In this document: piece after piece, positions 62,395 through 64,000 of the stretch
How the letters are laid out: each line of letters begins with the position of its first letter
How positions within the stretch are numbered: the stretch's first letter is position 1
Assembly: GCF_018860365.1 (NCBI RefSeq)
Contig: NZ_JAHKPO010000003.1
Coordinates: 186,001 to 250,000, forward strand
Direction: 5' to 3'
DNA length: 64,000 nt
DNA from: Arenibacter algicola
GTDB taxonomy: Bacteria; Bacteroidota; Bacteroidia; Flavobacteriales; Flavobacteriaceae
The notes under the pieces: model-generated
What the model was told of the DNA's origin: nothing
What the model saw: only the letters and a program-made list of their open reading frames with translations
Database searches by the model: none
Translations under genes and position numbers: made by a program

Positions 62395-63138
62395 TTAAGA
62401 ATATATACCTCCGTTAATATTTATGACCTCGCCTGTAATATACGATGACTTTTTGGAAGCCAAAAAGGAAACTAAATGGGCTACTTCCCCAGCTTCCCCA
62501 AAGCGGTTCATAGGTATCATTTTTTTAAGCTCTTTTTCGTCAAGATCACCGGTCATATCCGTTTTGATAAAGCCAGGTGCCACAGCATTAACGGTGATGT
62601 TCCTTTTTGCTATTTCCTGGGCCAAGGCCTTTGTACCCGCTATTATTCCTCCTTTTGCGGCAGAATAATTGACTTGCCCCGGTGTACCTTTAAGGCCGGA
62701 TACGGAAACCATATTAATGATCCTGCCATATTTATGCACCAATAATTTTTGGATCAGGTGATTGGTGACATTGAAAAAACCATTTAGACTTGTGTTGATT
62801 ACACTGTTCCAATCCTCAGGTTTCATCCACATGAAAAGGCCGTCTTTGGTAATGCCGGCATTGTTTACAATTACTTCTATAATAGCCTCCTTGTTGTCCT
62901 CATGCCATTTATCCAATTTACTTTTTACTTCTTCCGCATCGCCAACATTAAATTGTATAAGTTCCGCGCTCCCTCCAATTTTTTCTATTTCATCTAAGGT
63001 TTCCTGTGCCGCGGATTCATTGGACTGATAATTAATAAGAATCTTATACTCGGTATCTAGTGCTAGCTGTAGGCATATGGCTTTTCCAATACCTCTTGAT
63101 CCTCCGGTTACCAGTGCAAATTTCTTTTTTTCGCTCAT
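62395..63138 (-). CDS. fabG: 3-oxoacyl-ACP reductase
   Basis: NADPH-dependent reduction of beta-keto groups. 247 residues, SDR family: ALVTGGSRGIGKAI, VNNAGITKDGLFMW, and the YSAAKGG catalytic Tyr-Lys. Complete. Upstream end of the pigment cluster in this window. Confidence 0.94.
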   Translation of the reverse strand: MSEKKKFALVTGGSRGIGKAICLQLALDTEYKILINYQSNESAAQETLDEIEKIGGSAELIQFNVGDAEEVKSKLDKWHEDNKEAIIEVIVNNAGITKDGLFMWMKPEDWNSVINTSLNGFFNVTNHLIQKLLVHKYGRIINMVSVSGLKGTPGQVNYSAAKGGIIAGTKALAQEIAKRNITVNAVAPGFIKTDMTGDLDEKELKKMIPMNRFGEAGEVAHLVSFLASKKSSYITGEVININGGIYS

Positions 63139-63156
63139 TTATCTAATTAGTGTGAT

Positions 63157-64000
63157 TTAATTCTTTACGTCGTCGAATATCTCCGCATTTTCGTACCATT
63201 TATTGCCCAAAACTTCTCCCTTGGCATTTAAAAACCCCCATTCCTTGTTATGTTTTACTCGGGCAAGCCCATTAATGAACCCTTTTTCCAAATTCTTTTT
63301 AAAGATAGAAAACGATAATCCTGCCGTGATATCATATTCCGGTTGTATTACCCATTTTCCAGTTTTATCTATAAAGCCCCATTTCTTTTCTTTCACAGGA
63401 GCAAGACCGTTAGCGGAGAACACTTCGGCATCCTTAAAGTTGAAATCTATAACCTTTTCTCCCTTTTCATTAATATACCCCCAGTTTTTGTTCATAAACA
63501 CTGGGGCCAATCCTTGGCTAAAATCCCTTGCCTTTTCATAGGTAGGAGCTATGACCCACTCGCCTTTGTTATTGATGAAGCCCATCAATTTATTGCTACG
63601 GGCATATGTTAAGTCGGACTTGTCAGTGAATTCCCAGATCTTATCGGCATTCTTTACCGGGTTAAAATTGCCATTGGCTACTATACCAAAGGAATCCTGT
63701 TTTTTTACCCACACACCTTTACTATTATAATCTCCAATTTCTTGGTTCTCAATGGGGATAAAGATCTCACCCTTTTTGTTGATCATTCCCCATAGCTCAC
63801 CTTTTCTGGCCTTGGCATATCCATCAATAAAGGGTTTTATTTCATCAAAATCCGGTTCGGCAATTAATTTTCCGTCGGTCCCTAAAAGCCCAATTTTTTC
63901 GCCTCTTTTAAAAAAGGCCACTCCATTGTCAAAATCATAATATTTATCCGAAACTGGTGTTTCCAAGGTTTCGCCCGAAACATTGATATAATGCCATTGG
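63157..64000 (-). CDS. WG-repeat protein, 5' end beyond the window
   Basis: At least 281 residues, open to the window edge, so the true start lies past 64000; the TTG at 63966 is internal. Tandem WG repeats recur every 30-50 residues (KWGFIDKTGKWVI, NWGYINEKGEKVI, EWGFLNAKGE), giving a beta-propeller-like or repeat solenoid. Function of WG-repeat proteins is unknown, and some are surface proteins. Eighteen bases downstream of it lies fabG, so cotranscription is possible, but a role in pigment synthesis is not evident. Confidence 0.85.
   Translation of the reverse strand, partial: QWHYINVSGETLETPVSDKYYDFDNGVAFFKRGEKIGLLGTDGKLIAEPDFDEIKPFIDGYAKARKGELWGMINKKGEIFIPIENQEIGDYNSKGVWVKKQDSFGIVANGNFNPVKNADKIWEFTDKSDLTYARSNKLMGFINNKGEWVIAPTYEKARDFSQGLAPVFMNKNWGYINEKGEKVIDFNFKDAEVFSANGLAPVKEKKWGFIDKTGKWVIQPEYDITAGLSFSIFKKNLEKGFINGLARVKHNKEWGFLNAKGEVLGNKWYENAEIFDDVKN

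Larger units (their letters stand above)
34580..63138 (-). other. Flexirubin-type aryl polyene/dialkylresorcinol biosynthetic cluster
   Basis: About thirty co-directional genes, many overlapping. Diagnostic members are darA/darB (resorcinol-forming pair), a type II KS with a dead KS partner, two ACPs, three hotdog dehydratase-like proteins, fabG, an MMPL-acyltransferase fusion, LolA, ABC exporter and BtrH-like genes. Flexirubins are esters of an aryl polyene acid with a dialkylresorcinol, located in the outer membrane of Bacteroidota. The left border is set by the change of gene content at the dikinase-like gene. The right border is uncertain, because the aromatic starter enzyme is not in the window. 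Confidence 0.9.

Noticed and set aside
1..64000. CRISPR arrays, prophage, insertion sequences or restriction systems
   Set aside because: No regularly spaced repeats, transposase, integrase or phage structural genes seen in any part of the window.

Overview
This is chromosomal DNA from a member of the Bacteroidota, most likely a marine or soil Flavobacteriaceae. The support is AT-rich dense coding, promoter-like TTG-N19-TAnnTTTG elements (two full matches, at ndk and tRNA-Arg), Bacteroidota-type families (DUF5683, DUF6122, WbqC, two-subunit methylmalonyl-CoA mutase, PorT-like barrels, a LolA/LolB-like pair) and above all a flexirubin-type pigment cluster. Genus cannot be assigned from the sequence alone.

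Left part (1-25.9 kb), mostly housekeeping: a His-rich metallophosphoesterase lipoprotein; an AraC regulator; tRNA-Arg(ACG) next to a decayed partial copy of itself; apt; a 50-residue gene at 3627-3779; ndk; a recF/lipoprotein/DUF721 operon divergent from a TPR-ribH-small membrane protein-mutL-rhomboid-rhomboid-EEP run; a secreted DUF1080/Gfo-Idh-MocA sugar pair; DUF6122-WbqC; lepB; dapB-DUF5683-parB-parA; and udk-ftsB-like-mutA-mutB.

Middle (26.3-34.4 kb): an unusual envelope block. It holds a class A beta-lactamase-like secreted serine hydrolase, an ATP/ADP-translocase-like membrane protein fused to HEAT-type repeats, a second secreted serine hydrolase, and a large exported protein whose swivelling phosphohistidine domain precedes a PPDK-type ATP-grasp domain, the order seen in glucan water dikinases. 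I regard this as the least explained part of the window.

Right part (34.6-63.1 kb, all minus strand): a near-continuous cluster of about 30 genes for a flexirubin-like aryl polyene/dialkylresorcinol (DAR) ester. Read in transcription order it contains fabG, ketosynthase, ACP and an LpxL-like acyltransferase; then darA, darB, two ApeP-like hotdog proteins, a small unknown protein, a BtrH-like acyltransferase, an ABC exporter, a thioesterase, a ketosynthase, a half-ketosynthase, an ACP, a ketosynthase with a catalytically dead (CLF-like) partner, a polysaccharide deacetylase, a LolA/LolB-like pair, an outer-membrane barrel, a FabZ-like protein, a small secreted protein, a GT2-DUF2062 protein, an MMPL-acyltransferase-(pseudo)methyltransferase fusion, a CrtI-like oxidoreductase, a cupin/JmjC protein, a C45 Ntn-acyltransferase lipoprotein and a CoA-ligase-like enzyme. 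The three hotdog proteins have lost complementary catalytic residues, which suggests obligate heteromers. The aromatic starter gene (tyrosine ammonia-lyase) is not in the window and may lie past base 64000. A WG-repeat gene runs off that end.
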